Assembly: GCF_050389805.1 (NCBI RefSeq)
Contig: NZ_CP130945.1
Location: 2,418,001 to 2,482,000 of the forward strand
DNA: 64,000 bases
From: Bacillus_BD sp050389805
GTDB taxonomy: Bacteria > Bacillota > Bacilli > Bacillales > Cytobacillaceae
Direction of reading: 5' to 3'
Part shown: positions 16,345-24,941 of the stretch, one piece after another
Numbering within the stretch: the first letter of the stretch is position 1
Layout: every line of letters begins with the position of its first letter
Position numbers and translations under genes: made by a program
The notes under the pieces: model-generated
Databases searched by the model: none
Told to the model about the DNA's origin: nothing
Seen by the model: the letters and a program-made list of their open reading frames with translations, nothing else

Positions 16345-16782
16345 CTCAAAAATATAACTAATAACCTTTATTGCTTGATCAACGGTTTCGACAGTGACAT
16401 TGGCCTTGTTGGAAAGTTCTTTTAATGGATGTATTAATGATTGTGGTCTAATGATGATGGTTGGCTTATTCATGGCAATGGCCATGCTCGCGTCCATCGC
16501 TGTATTCCATTGCTTATATTTTTCTCCAAATAAGGCAATGACGATATCAGCTTTTTGCATTAAGACTTGTGTTCTGAAATTATTAATATCCGAAGCAGCA
16601 TCATCTTTATAGAGGTTACCAGGCTGTTTTCCTAGAATGTCTTCGCCAATATTGTCTGAGCGGTCATGGTTGGTTTGAGGAGCTACAAATACTAGAGGAA
16701 GCTCTTTTTCCTTTGCTTTCCTCGCGACTTCTTCTCTCCAATTATCGTGAATTTGCCCTGCTAAATAAACAGTTAATTCCAT
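16342..16782 (-). CDS. ytoQ: YtoQ family protein (nucleoside deoxyribosyltransferase-like)
   Basis: A 146-aa cytosolic protein of the YtoQ family, a relative of nucleoside 2-deoxyribosyltransferases. It opens with MELTVYLAGQIHDNWREEV, the family's nucleotide-binding-like start (YLAGxI). Later come DINNFRTQVLMQKADIVIALFGEKYKQWN and AMAMNKPTIII, typical of this fold. The biochemical role of YtoQ is unknown to me. The start follows a GGAGGAAATGAA site. The stop codon is provided by the repeat at 16276-16344. Confidence 0.88.
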   Translation of the reverse strand: MELTVYLAGQIHDNWREEVARKAKEKELPLVFVAPQTNHDRSDNIGEDILGKQPGNLYKDDAASDINNFRTQVLMQKADIVIALFGEKYKQWNTAMDASMAIAMNKPTIIIRPQSLIHPLKELSNKANVTVETVDQAIKVISYIFE

Positions 16783-17077
16783 TTCATTTCCTCCATTCCT
16801 AGTTTACTTATTATCATCGTATCGAATTTCATATTATTTTCAAACGATTTACTCCGCATTTGACCTTATCGAGTCCTATATCATTAATAAAATTTCTTTT
16901 AGTTCCAAAGAAATAGAAATCCCACTAGCTTTATGTATTGCCAGTTAAAAAGCTTTTGAATGAAAACATATTTTTAATAAAAAAGGAAAAAATAGCTTTG
17001 TCATGTTTTTTAAATGACACTTCACTTATCAACTGCACTACTTTTAGAAATAGCCTTGAAAGGCGGTCTTAGCTACT

Positions 17078-18319
17078 ATGGGTAAAAGAAAGGTAAAACT
17101 ATGGACGAACCAGTATGTCATTATTGTATTATTGTCTTTAGTAATGTTTTGTGCTTTTTATATGATTACAGCGGGTTTCCCTATTTTTGTATCAACGATT
17201 AGCGATAATCCAGCGATTGCAGGAACCATGACTACGACTTTAATGGTAGCATCACTCGTTACACGGTTCTTTGCCAGTGTCATCATCCAAAAAGTGAATA
17301 TGAAATGGCTCCTCGTTATTTCTCTTCTTTATTTTTTGGGCACAATTGCTCTTACTTTTGTAAACACTTCTATTGGTTTTTTGATATTCATCCGAGCGTT
17401 ACAAGGGATTGGATTTTGTATGCTTACAAGTTTAGTCTTTACCATATCCAGTAATATTGTTCCTAAATCTAGGCTAGGGGAGGGCATTGTTTATTTCGCA
17501 TTGTCTACAAGTGTTGGAACGACGATTGGACCATTAATCGCCATTTCCTATCTTGCCAACTATTCATTCCGGTCCATGCTGATGATTACTTTTGGACTTA
17601 TTCTTTTTTCGTTCGTGTGTAGTTTCTTTACAAAAAATACGGTTAAAAAGGAAAAGGAAAGTCCGCAAGAGACTAAAAATGAACCTTTCTATAAGTACAT
17701 GTTTGATAAGCGTGTCCTTCTACCTTGTATTTTAGTATCGTTAAACTATATAGCCATTGCAGGAACCGTAAACTTTATGGGGGCGTTTGGAAAAGAGATT
17801 AACCTTGGCGGAAGGATTTCACAGTTTTTCATCGCTCAAGGAATCGCCATGGTAATCGTTCGGGCATTCTCTGGCAAAATTTTCGATCGATTTGGACATA
17901 GAATCCTGATTATTCCAGCTGCTATTTCAGGGGCTGTAGGTTTGACATTATTAGGGTTTTCTAGAAGCATGTTGATGGTTTTGGTTTCAGGGGCATTATT
18001 TGGAATCGCTTTTGCCATCATTCATCCCATTATCCAAGCTTGGGCTTTAACGCTTGTTCCACCCGAGAAAAAAGCAACAGCCAATTCGATGCTACTCATT
18101 TTTATCGATTTTGGACTAGCAATCGGTTCGGTTGGACTCGGATTCTTAGCTAAATATGTTGGGTATGGCATGACATTTAGTTATTCTGCATCTGTTATGA
18201 TCATTATTTTGGTATTGTATCTAATGGGAAGCAAAAAAACAGCAACAGCAGAACCCGAACGGAAAACACAACCTAAACCTAAACGAATGATCCTAGCAAT
18301 CGGACGGGACAAACCATGA
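17078..18319 (+). CDS. MFS transporter
   Basis: A 413-aa transporter with about 12 membrane segments. It is similar in layout to the MFS protein at 4 kb (TTLMVASLVTRFFASVIIQK in loop 2-3; RALQGIGFCMLTSLVFTISSNIVPKSRLGEGIVYFALS in helices 4-5), so the two are probably distant paralogues. The tail is basic (KKTATAEPERKTQPKPKR). The start at 17078 has only a weak AAAGGCGG site. Substrate unknown. The final TGA is contributed by a repeat unit. Confidence 0.83.
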   Translation: MGKRKVKLWTNQYVIIVLLSLVMFCAFYMITAGFPIFVSTISDNPAIAGTMTTTLMVASLVTRFFASVIIQKVNMKWLLVISLLYFLGTIALTFVNTSIGFLIFIRALQGIGFCMLTSLVFTISSNIVPKSRLGEGIVYFALSTSVGTTIGPLIAISYLANYSFRSMLMITFGLILFSFVCSFFTKNTVKKEKESPQETKNEPFYKYMFDKRVLLPCILVSLNYIAIAGTVNFMGAFGKEINLGGRISQFFIAQGIAMVIVRAFSGKIFDRFGHRILIIPAAISGAVGLTLLGFSRSMLMVLVSGALFGIAFAIIHPIIQAWALTLVPPEKKATANSMLLIFIDFGLAIGSVGLGFLAKYVGYGMTFSYSASVMIIILVLYLMGSKKTATAEPERKTQPKPKRMILAIGRDKP

Positions 18320-18346
18320 AACAGGGGGACGGTTCTCAGTGTTTCA
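18317..18346 (+). repeat. Interspersed palindromic repeat, single unit
   Basis: One unit only (TGAAACAGGGGGACGG...GTTTCA). Its TGA is the stop of the MFS gene. No inverted partner follows. Confidence 0.85.
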
Positions 18347-18576
18347 TAGATAAAATCAATACATCTTAACAAGCATGAAATTCGTGCTTTTTCATAAATG
18401 AAAGCACCCTCAAATTTCCAATATTAGAGAAATTCAACAAGACGCTTTGTTCCATTTAGGGATATTTTTCTGAATCGTGAAATGTCGTTTATAAATATAA
18501 TTTTGGCGAATGATGGAGCATACGATAGCACTTGAAAAGACCGTACAGTCGAGTACCCATTAAAGTTAAGTTAATA

Positions 18577-18603
18577 AAGTGGGGGATAACGTAAGCCCCC
18601 ACT
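18577..18603 (-). terminator. Terminator of the copper-storage protein gene
   Basis: Stem AGTGGGGG / CCCCCACT just beyond the csp stop, followed on the minus strand by TTATT. Outside it, GTTAATAAAGT (18570-18580) and ACTTTATTAAC (18616-18626) form a second, interrupted outer stem that includes the stop codon. The rest of 18347-18570 shows no gene. Confidence 0.7.
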
Positions 18604-18621
18604 ACTGGAAATTTCACTTTA

Positions 18622-19032
18622 TTAACTACAGCATGCTTCACGACAAGCATCAGCACATTGTCTGCAAATTTCAGCACATTTTTGACAACAAGCATCGTCG
18701 CATTTTTCGCATGCTTTTGCACAAGCATCACAAATATTGGCACAAAAACTTGCTAATAGTTTCGCGTTTACACTGTTACGAGCAATCAGTTGGCTTACTA
18801 GAGCACAGATGTCTGCACAGTCACGGAGAATTTTTTGACATTTAGCAAATTCTTCTTGTTGTGAGGATTGACAACATACATCAAAACACTCATTACATGC
18901 CTGCACACACCGATTGCAAGCTTCCAAACACTCTTGCAGATAAGTGTTCAGTTGATGACCGATTGTAAAAGTATTTCCTAGGCTTACCTCAGTTTCCGAA
19001 GATTTTAAATTGCTTTTTGTTGAAATTTCCAT
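18622..19032 (-). CDS. Four-helix-bundle copper-storage protein (Csp3-like, DUF326)
   Basis: A 136-aa Cys-rich protein with the repeated helical Cys spacing of Csp proteins (CLEACNRCVQACNECFDVCC; CANICDACAKACEKCDDACC; CAEICRQCADACREACC). In this family Cys residues line the inside of a four-helix bundle and hold many Cu(I) ions. There is no Tat or Sec signal, as in cytosolic Csp3. The frame is open to 19212, but ATG 19032 is the start: GGAGG lies 6-8 bp before it and the upstream codons look non-coding. The helices also carry the paired histidine and DCAD features of DUF326. Confidence 0.88.
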   Translation of the reverse strand: MEISTKSNLKSSETEVSLGNTFTIGHQLNTYLQECLEACNRCVQACNECFDVCCQSSQQEEFAKCQKILRDCADICALVSQLIARNSVNAKLLASFCANICDACAKACEKCDDACCQKCAEICRQCADACREACCS

Positions 19033-19256
19033 TGTCAACCTCCAAAAAATGTATTTAGGGGTAGGAAAAAAAGCATACAATAAAAAGAGCGAACGTTTAC
19101 CAAAAATTGGACCAAGTATCGCCTCTTTATTGTATAGGTCTCCTTTTTTACTACGGATTAAATATACGATGGCAAGATGATTTATATTCCCAATATTTAA
19201 ATAAGTAAACATTTAATAATAATTAAATTTCTATAAAATTAGTAGGAATTAATGAT

Positions 19257-19832
19257 TTAGTCGGAGTTAATGATCTGTTGCGTTAATTGGTTCAGGTATT
19301 TTTTATAATACTCAAGGTTTTCTTTAATTTCAGCTACCTTATTTAACTTACCTAAACGTTTGTACTCAATCATACGGTCCAATGCCAAATGGACAAAACC
19401 GAAAATGGTTTCTCTTTTTAACAGAAGTTCAAATTTGGATTGTTCATGATTTTGATCCTGATTCTGATCTTGATTCTGATCGTGATTTACGGCTTTGCCT
19501 TCTTTTAAATAAGTATAGGTACGATTAGATTCATTTATGGTATGCTTTTCCCCAGATAATTTCATATCCTCAATAAGGTGATCAATTAGTTTAACTAACT
19601 GAGGGTTTGCTGGTTCAAGACGAAGATAATCCAGACAAAGACGGGAACCATACTCATAGTAGAAAATGTTAAAAGTGGCTGTTGCCTCACCCTTATAAAC
19701 AGTAACGGTTTTTGTATGTTTTGTGTAATGCTCATTAATCCTAAATCCCAATAGATTTGCATAAGTTTTCCACCAATCAAAAGCTTTGAATTGGAAATTC
19801 CCTTTTATATTACGGTAAATAACAACCTGCAC
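19257..19832 (-). CDS. Hypothetical protein with Asn-Gln-Asp repeat linker
   Basis: Not recognised. It is 191 aa from GTG 19832 (AAGGAGG 7 bp upstream); a TTG seven codons earlier lies inside the ribosome-binding site and is less likely. The N-terminal ~110 residues look like one mixed alpha/beta domain rich in aromatics (FKAFDWWKTYANLLGFRI, FNIFYYEYGSRLCLDYLRLE). A low-complexity QDQNQDQNQD linker follows (residues ~128-140), then a helical C-terminal part. It could be a sporulation or stress protein, but nothing in the context decides this. Confidence 0.6.
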   Translation of the reverse strand: MQVVIYRNIKGNFQFKAFDWWKTYANLLGFRINEHYTKHTKTVTVYKGEATATFNIFYYEYGSRLCLDYLRLEPANPQLVKLIDHLIEDMKLSGEKHTINESNRTYTYLKEGKAVNHDQNQDQNQDQNHEQSKFELLLKRETIFGFVHLALDRMIEYKRLGKLNKVAEIKENLEYYKKYLNQLTQQIINSD

Positions 19833-20253
19833 AACACTCCCTCCTTGCTCCAATCGTTTAGTAAAGAATTCATTAGTGTTAAACCAACCCTTATTGCATT
19901 TTATTTACCTTGAAGTAATTAGTGAAGGCAAGCGCCCGGAAATGATTAAATTGTATTTGATGTTGAAAATGTTAAAAGAAGCTTATTTATAAATTGCAAG
20001 GGCGGTCTGTCTTAAAAGAATCGATATGTGAATACTTTTGGAGTGGCAATTTAGTAGAAAAACTTATACACAGGGACGGTTCTCGTGTTTTAAGGTATTT
20101 ATTTTCTTTTGAAACAGGAGAACCGTCCCTGTTACAGTTTTGTTTGAAATCTCTTTTAATACTTAAAATCTTTACAATGAATGGTTTTAAAGAAAAAGAC
20201 CTTTCATATATTGTTAAAAAAATAGATTTAGAATCTCATGGAGGTGTTCTCGA
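19833..20253. other. Intergenic gap with one repeat pair
   Basis: Divergent promoter region between the preceding minus-strand gene and the next plus-strand gene. It holds an inverted repeat pair at 20069-20136. A 95-codon frame from 19994 runs through the repeat and is not considered a gene. Confidence 0.5.
20069..20136 (+). repeat. Interspersed palindromic repeat, inverted pair (worn)
   Basis: ACAGGGACGGTTCTCGTGTTT, then TTTTGAAACAGGAGAACCGTCCCTGT. The outer TGAAAC/GTTTCA ends are eroded, but the cores still pair. Confidence 0.8.
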
Positions 20254-21246
20254 TTGCAAATATTGTCTCGAAACCAGTTAGAAGCAACCATGTATGTTTT
20301 ATCAAACGAGCAACGCGAATTTCTGAAAAATAAATTAAAGATTAAACGGAAAAGTAAGTGGCTTCAAATCCTTGCTACATATAAAGGCGTTGATATTACC
20401 GATCAAATGAGCATCGAGGAAATTGAGGAAAAAATAGAAGATTGGATTTTAGTCGATTTTCTTGATGGAGGCTATAATAAAAGACCATATAAATGTGATT
20501 GTGGACAATCACTAAGATTCCAATATATCATCCAAAACAAAAAAGAGGGCGAAGTGCGAAGATTAGGGGAGAATTGCTTTGAAAAATATCTCTTAATCCC
20601 AGCATCGGTCATCAAAGATGTTAAGAGTGGCATGTACGACATCAATTTGGAAAGAGATAAAATCCTAGCCAAATTCCATAGAAATTTATTTTTTCCTCTA
20701 TCAAATTACTTACATTTAGATCTTCCATCAGACATCGTAGATCAATACGAAATCGGTTTACCCTTAACGGATAATCAAATTCATTTGATAGAAAAAATAA
20801 ATGAAAGGTATAAAGAAGAAAAAAGATTATCTCACTTATTTGATCGGCTAAATGGTCCTCAAAAAGCATATGTTTCAAGGATGAAATCAAAAGAACGGCG
20901 AGAATTGCTTCTATCTATGGAAAATGGATATATAGGGGAATTAATTCCAGATGAGGATCTAGCGGATTTAGATGAAAGTATCAAAACACATATCCAATTA
21001 GGTTTGCCGTTGCTTAAAAAACACCAAGATCAAATTAAAGTATTCAAATTAAATCTGAAAAGGAATAAAATGTTGGATCAATTAAAGGAGAAACAGAAGA
21101 ATGAGGGATTAGAATTTAATCGTAAAGAACACCATGTAATACTAGAAAACCTCAGACAGCCCCCTCATTACTCAATAAATAAAATGAAAACTTTGCCAAT
21201 TAACGAGAAAATCGTCAAGCAAGTACAGTTGAATCTACCACTATAA
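20254..21246 (+). CDS. Hypothetical protein with CxC...C motif and repeated GLPL segments
   Basis: Not firmly recognised. It is 330 aa from TTG 20254, 7 bp after GGAGGTG. The N-terminal part (residues ~20-70) is helical. Residues ~75-110 hold KCDCGQSLRFQYII...RRLGENCFEKYL, which looks like a small metal-binding or knuckle motif. Three times later a segment of the form x-GLPL-x-x-x-Q is seen (IGLPLTDNQI, LGLPLLKKHQ, terminal LNLPL), suggesting an internal repeat of ~75-80 residues. The protein is very Lys/Glu-rich, so probably cytosolic. It might belong to a Bacillus DUF such as DUF3895; this needs a profile search. Confidence 0.7.
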   Translation: MQILSRNQLEATMYVLSNEQREFLKNKLKIKRKSKWLQILATYKGVDITDQMSIEEIEEKIEDWILVDFLDGGYNKRPYKCDCGQSLRFQYIIQNKKEGEVRRLGENCFEKYLLIPASVIKDVKSGMYDINLERDKILAKFHRNLFFPLSNYLHLDLPSDIVDQYEIGLPLTDNQIHLIEKINERYKEEKRLSHLFDRLNGPQKAYVSRMKSKERRELLLSMENGYIGELIPDEDLADLDESIKTHIQLGLPLLKKHQDQIKVFKLNLKRNKMLDQLKEKQKNEGLEFNRKEHHVILENLRQPPHYSINKMKTLPINEKIVKQVQLNLPL

Positions 21247-22032
21247 AATAGGCATCACGAGGAAATACGAATGGCAAAACAAATAAATATCAAAAAGCTG
21301 TAAACACGGATTCCACGACTACGTTTGGCATGTTAATGGATTGGCACGTATATTCACTTCAAGCGAAAAAAAGAAAATAGCGTTACACCAGGATTTAAAA
21401 AAGATTGGGTGAAGTACAATCTTCAAAACGGGCGAGAATTTGAACACTGATTTTAAAAATGCTAGTAACTAATAAAGTGGATGGAGATGTGTATTTATAA
21501 GATTTGTATTCATAAGGACCCTTTGAAACAGGGTCTTTTTGTATTTATACGGTATAAAAGAGTGGACATGGAAACAGGGTGGATTTAGGTTTTAACTTAG
21601 ATAGAGATTATACCCTTTTCTTGCTTTTATTCAATGAATTTTTATGATGGAAGAGTAATTTAATTTGGATTTATATCAAAATAAAAAAGGTTTGGTAATG
21701 ATTGGATCTATTGAACTAGGGATCATGAGAAGTGGATGGCAGCAGATCTACTAAATAGTGGGTCATGGTTAATAATAATGAACTGGTTCATTAAAAGGAC
21801 GACTTCTATTAATAGGTTTGAATGGAAGGTTGTCTTATATACGACCCAAGTTAATGGAAATACACTATATCACATACTATAGGGACAAGGAATCGCTGTC
21901 CCACATAGGTGACGAAAGAAGTAGAGTGATGTAGAATAGAATATGGAAATTACGGCTAAGTTAGGTTTTTTACATATTTTTGAAAAAATGAGCTTGCCTA
22001 TCAAATGATCTGAAAGAGAGGCGAAAAGGGAA
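21247..22032. other. Long intergenic gap, possible coding remnant
   Basis: No intact gene. Around 21300-21410 one frame reads as a plausible protein (HDYVWHVNGLARIF...KIALHQDLKKIG) but has no start and ends in TGA, so it may be the relic of a lost gene. A terminator sits at 21514-21541. From 21545 to the MFS start I see nothing convincing. Confidence 0.4.
21514..21541 (+). terminator. Intrinsic terminator
   Basis: Stem AAGGACCCT / AGGGTCTTT with loop TTGAAAC and a T-run (CTTTTTG). It probably ends transcription from the hypothetical gene that stops at 21246. Confidence 0.75.
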
Positions 22033-23229
22033 ATGGGGGTCCGCTTTTGGATATTAGTCATCATGGTAGCGGTATCAGGATTCTCACAAGGTATGTTGCT
22101 CCCACTCATTGCCATTATTTTTGAACAAGATGGGATATCATCATCCATTAATGGGCTTCATGCAACGGGGATTTATATAGGAATGTTAATCGCTTCGCCT
22201 TTTATAGAGGCTCCATTGCGGAAGTATGGCTATAAACCTCTTATTTTAATAGGGGGATTAGTGGTCGTCTTGTCATTAGCTTTATTTCCATTATGGAAAT
22301 CGATTGTGTTTTGGTTTGTATTACGATTATTGATTGGAATCGGCGATAATATGTTGCATTTTGGTACTCAAACATGGATTACGGATTTTTCTCCTATTCA
22401 CAAAAGAGGACGGAATATCTCCATTTACGGTTTATTTTTTGGCCTTGGTTTTGCAGTGGGACCTTTAATGACACGTCTTGTCGTGTATCATGAATTTCTT
22501 CCATTTATGATTTCTTCCGCAATTAGTTTATTAATATGGCTAATAGTCTTTTTTCTGAAAAATGAATTACCAGTGAAGACAATGGAGAAAAATTCATTTT
22601 TTGGTACGTTTCGTCGATTCAAACAAGTATGGAAATATGGTTGGATTGCCTTTTTATTTCCTTTTACTTATGGCTTTTTAGAAGCATCACTAAACGGAAA
22701 TTTTCCGGTATATGCGTTAAGAATCGGCATCGAGATACATGCTGTATCCATCATCCTTCCAGCATTTGCATTAGGAAGCATTGTTTTTCAATTACCTTTA
22801 GGTATTTTAAGTGATCACTATGGTCGGAGAAAGATTTTATTGTTTGCTTTATTGATAGGAATTGGCTCGTTTATTACGGCAGGTATTCTTCGTGAATCTG
22901 TAGTGGGTTTATTTATTTGCTTCTTTGTAGCAGGGATGCTTGTCGGTTCTACGTACTCTTTAGGAATCTCTTATATGGCTGATTTAATTCCAAGAGAACT
23001 TCTTCCTGCCGGAAATATCATGTGTAGTATTTTATATAGCATTGGTAGTATTGGTGGACCTTTTGTTGGAGGTCTAGTATTGGAGTATTTAAAAGGCGGA
23101 CTCTTCTATACAATCAGTCTTGTTCTTTTGTTGGTTTTTATCCCACTTCTATTCTTTAAACAAAAAAATGAAACAGGGGGACGGTTCTCGCGTTTCATAG
23201 AAGATATCAATTCATCTATTCGAATGTGA
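22033..23229 (+). CDS. MFS transporter with repeat-derived C-terminus
   Basis: A 398-aa transporter with 12 predicted membrane segments. It has the motif A-like loop GILSDHYGRRKIL between helices 8 and 9 and SPIHKRGRNISIYGLFFGLGFAVGP at helices 4-5. The last ~20 codons are unusual: the sequence after FFKQK is NETGGRFSRFIE..., which is exactly the translation of one palindromic repeat unit (23169-23197). The repeat has therefore been inserted into, and is read through at, the 3' end of the gene, replacing the original tail. Substrate unknown. Confidence 0.83.
   Translation: MGVRFWILVIMVAVSGFSQGMLLPLIAIIFEQDGISSSINGLHATGIYIGMLIASPFIEAPLRKYGYKPLILIGGLVVVLSLALFPLWKSIVFWFVLRLLIGIGDNMLHFGTQTWITDFSPIHKRGRNISIYGLFFGLGFAVGPLMTRLVVYHEFLPFMISSAISLLIWLIVFFLKNELPVKTMEKNSFFGTFRRFKQVWKYGWIAFLFPFTYGFLEASLNGNFPVYALRIGIEIHAVSIILPAFALGSIVFQLPLGILSDHYGRRKILLFALLIGIGSFITAGILRESVVGLFICFFVAGMLVGSTYSLGISYMADLIPRELLPAGNIMCSILYSIGSIGGPFVGGLVLEYLKGGLFYTISLVLLLVFIPLLFFKQKNETGGRFSRFIEDINSSIRM
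23169..23197 (+). repeat. Interspersed palindromic repeat inside the end of an MFS gene
   Basis: Single unit TGAAACAGGGGGACGG...GTTTCA. Here TGA is out of frame with the gene, so the unit is translated as ETGGRFSRF instead of stopping it. Confidence 0.9.
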
Positions 23230-23362
23230 GAATTTGCCCTATTTTTATCAGGGTTTAGAGTTAGGAAGCAGACTATCATAGACAAGTAGATAATCAGTAG
23301 TTGTAGTAGTCTATTTTGGAAATTTATAGCAAGTAAGAATATAAATTTAAAGGAGTTTACAC

Positions 23363-23851
23363 ATGAAATTAATTAAGGATATGGTCATTCAAAATAAAGC
23401 ACCAAACAATAGACAAATTCTACTAAATTTGCAAAGGGAACCTAATTTAGGAATAGGGAAAGAAATCGTTTATATTTATTCGTTGATGGAGGATGAAATC
23501 AATTATCCTAAGCAAAAAGGTAAAATTATTTATATTGGGGAAGCGTTGAGGAATAAAGAGGCTACAGGGAAAAGATTTCAACATATTTTTCCGGATGATT
23601 CTACATCCAACAACTATGTTGGGAATTATACGATTACCCAATACTATAACTTAGGTTATAAACTAAATTTGAAAATTTATGAATTAGATACAGGTGAAAA
23701 ACGAGAAGATATGGAACATATTTTATCAACTTTACACTTACAAAAGTATGGATCTAGACCCATTGCGAATGGCTCTACAGGTCAGTATTCTACACCAAAA
23801 TATGTAGAAATGATATTTTCAGGCAATCAAAGATACTATAATCTCGTATAA
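23363..23851 (+). CDS. GIY-YIG-like nuclease domain protein
   Basis: A 162-aa protein that looks like a stand-alone GIY-YIG-type domain. IVYIYSL (about residues 35-41) and IIYIGEA (~59-65) replace the two halves of the GIY-YIG motif. They are followed by GKRFQHIF, with the expected Arg and a His, and by a Glu in MEHIL (~122) where family members carry the metal-binding Glu. RPIANGSTGQ then fits the usual G/P/N-rich turn. It has no fused DNA-binding domain. It stands alone between an MFS gene and a convergent lipoprotein gene, so no partner is suggested. Confidence 0.6.
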   Translation: MKLIKDMVIQNKAPNNRQILLNLQREPNLGIGKEIVYIYSLMEDEINYPKQKGKIIYIGEALRNKEATGKRFQHIFPDDSTSNNYVGNYTITQYYNLGYKLNLKIYELDTGEKREDMEHILSTLHLQKYGSRPIANGSTGQYSTPKYVEMIFSGNQRYYNLV

Positions 23852-23910
23852 TAATATGCAAATGTGAACACTATACGAAAGAATAAGCTTATTTTTTAAA
23901 AAATAGATCA

Positions 23911-23946
23911 AAAAAACAGCGGAATACGCCCCTCCGCTGTTTTTTA
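23911..23946. terminator. Bidirectional terminator between convergent genes
   Basis: ACAGCGGA / TCCGCTGT stem flanked by A7 on the left and T6 on the right, so it can stop transcripts from both directions. Confidence 0.88.
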
Positions 23947-23963
23947 CTTTAAAAAAGGTGTTA

Positions 23964-24614
23964 TTATTCAGTTGGTTGTTCTTCTTCTAAATCTTCCAAA
24001 GCATCTGGATAAATGACTTCACTAAATACTTCTTGGGTTGCTTCATCTTTTGTGGATATGGTTACTCTATAATTTTCAGGATCCGCTCCATTAAAAAGCT
24101 GATACATAGAACCTTGTAATCCTAAGCCTAATACAGCAAATCCATCAAAGCTGTTCTCAAATGCAGCTTTATCAACGACTAAAGTAAATTCCGTAAAGTC
24201 TTTATTATGGGTAATATCCTTGATCGAAGGATATTCTTCGCTGCTTTTCATTTCTTCGATTCCTTCATCAATCGATGTTCCTATATCCTTCATCATCTCT
24301 TTGTGTTTCCGTTTAGACATTTTATAAGTAAGAGAACCATCGTCATTCTTAGTGATTTTGATGTCTTCTTTTTCCATTTCAGCAATAACGGTGTCTATGT
24401 CCTGTCCCTCAAAAAAAGAAGCTGGTAGTGTTACTTCTACATTTAGAAGTCCTTTATCGACATTAAGTGATTGTTCTTCTGTTTCTTGTATTGATTGTTC
24501 CTCTTTGGTATCGCTTTCGTTTTTGTTCGCCTGATTTTGGGATTCATTCGTTGAACAAGCAGTAAGAAAGGCAATTAATAGTACAAATAAAATAAATGTA
24601 AACTTTTTTCTCAT
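23964..24614 (-). CDS. Lipoprotein of unknown function
   Basis: A 216-aa exported lipoprotein. The signal peptide has lipobox FLTACS (Cys near residue 20), followed by a long Asn/Glu/Gln-rich linker (to ~residue 52). A folded domain with LNVEVTLPASFFEGQD...YKMSKRKHKEMMKDIG follows. The C-terminus is very acidic. I do not recognise the domain. The start ATG has GGAGGTCTATT upstream on the minus strand. It is probably monocistronic. Confidence 0.75.
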   Translation of the reverse strand: MRKKFTFILFVLLIAFLTACSTNESQNQANKNESDTKEEQSIQETEEQSLNVDKGLLNVEVTLPASFFEGQDIDTVIAEMEKEDIKITKNDDGSLTYKMSKRKHKEMMKDIGTSIDEGIEEMKSSEEYPSIKDITHNKDFTEFTLVVDKAAFENSFDGFAVLGLGLQGSMYQLFNGADPENYRVTISTKDEATQEVFSEVIYPDALEDLEEEQPTE

Positions 24615-24906
24615 AATAGACCTCCACTAAATTTTATTTAGTCTTTATCGATATAATGCAATTATACTATTTACCAACCATATATCTAATTGTTTTTCCT
24701 TATATCAAAATAGGTTATCAGTAGTATTAGATTGCAATGACGAATCTTAGGATAGAGTTTGAAACTTAAAGAAAGAAGAGGGAGGACCAAAAGTCAATAA
24801 TGACAATGGTTAGTGAAAATCGGATCACGAACGTTGAAACAGAAGAACCGTCCCGGTGTTTCAAAATGAAACAAAAAGAACCGTCCCCATGTTTCAAAAT
24901 TTTTCC
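24615..24906. other. Intergenic region with repeat pair
   Basis: No gene. It holds a direct pair of repeat units at 24835-24896 (both with the GAACCGTCCC orientation, unlike the usual inverted pair), directly upstream of the dab promoter. Confidence 0.5.
24835..24896 (-). repeat. Interspersed palindromic repeat, two units in tandem
   Basis: TGAAACAGAAGAACCGTCCC...GTTTCA followed at once by TGAAACAAAAAGAACCGTCCCC...GTTTCA. Both cores point the same way, so this is a tandem rather than an inverted copy. Confidence 0.88.
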
Positions 24907-24935
24907 TTGACAGAATTTTAAATTAGTAGTAAAAT
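24907..24935 (+). promoter_or_regulatory. Sigma-A type promoter of the dabB-dabA operon
   Basis: TTGACA, 17-bp spacer, TAAAAT. It lies ~360 bp before the dabB start, leaving a long untranslated leader. Confidence 0.75.
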
Positions 24936-24941
24936 TTTTTA

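Noticed and set aside
19994..20281. Plus-strand 95-codon frame
   Set aside because: It runs through a palindromic repeat pair and overlaps the ribosome-binding site and start of the next gene; no own start signal.
21290..21420. Possible small gene after the GLPL protein
   Set aside because: One frame looks protein-like but has no start codon with ribosome-binding site and ends soon; kept only as a possible relic.
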